A stretch of 10,956 bases of DNA, taken from the NCBI GenBank assembly GCA_017549325.1, contig JAFYVA010000029.1:1-10956 (forward strand), written 5' to 3'. The position numbers and the translations under genes are program-made. Below are positions 10,955-10,956 of the stretch, piece after piece. Below the pieces are notes generated by a model that saw only the letters and a program-made list of their open reading frames with translations, was not told where the DNA came from and made no database searches. Numbering within the stretch: position 1 is the stretch's first letter; each line of letters starts with the position of its first letter. Origin of the DNA: Oscillospiraceae bacterium (GTDB taxonomy: Bacteria > Bacillota_A > Clostridia > Oscillospirales > Oscillospiraceae).

Positions 10955-10956
10955 AA

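Overview
The window looks like chromosome from an endospore-forming member of the Clostridia, most likely an Oscillospiraceae-type gut bacterium. The evidence is GC-rich coding DNA with AT-rich intergenic spacers, strong GGAGG ribosome binding sites on nearly every gene, two sporulation genes (spoIID and bofA), the conserved yaaL-bofA pair, and Firmicutes-style sigma-A promoters. The genus cannot be fixed from the sequence alone. I see no mobile element, prophage, CRISPR array, tRNA or rRNA. The content is mainly housekeeping, and I did not find a convincing new multi-gene system. The points worth a second look are small-scale.

Layout. Positions 1-644 (minus) hold the rplM-rpsI ribosomal operon (L13, then S9, cut by the window edge), with a near-consensus promoter and a ~105-nt structured leader. 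Divergent to it is a TtcA-like PP-loop tRNA thiolase (897-1622). It converges on yaaL-bofA (2249-1657, minus), whose terminator overlaps the ttcA stop. Divergent from yaaL is tadA (2353-2814), followed by a perfect 26-nt palindrome. Then come spoIID (3058-4062) and an operon of an OmpR-type response regulator, its sensor kinase and a membrane-anchored HtrA protease (4167-7602). A 15-bp terminator hairpin follows, shared with the convergent minus-strand genes.

Positions 7619-8602 (minus) contain a ten-cysteine DUF1540 protein and two half-size TSUP (TauE/SafE) membrane proteins joined by a GTGA overlap. Upstream of them, behind a strong terminator, is mgtE (10087-8699), a CBS-gated magnesium channel. 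mgtE diverges from radC (10286-10954) across a ~200-bp region with two clear promoters and three dyad-symmetric sites.

How the genes fit together. rplM/rpsI, ttcA-like and tadA serve translation and tRNA modification. spoIID and bofA act in the mother cell during sporulation. The two-component pair next to htrA resembles in logic the CssRS-HtrA envelope-stress circuit of Bacillus. The split TSUP pair probably forms one heteromeric anion transporter. GC-rich, codon-biased genes leave long antisense frames open here (up to ~500 codons). I judged these to be shadows.
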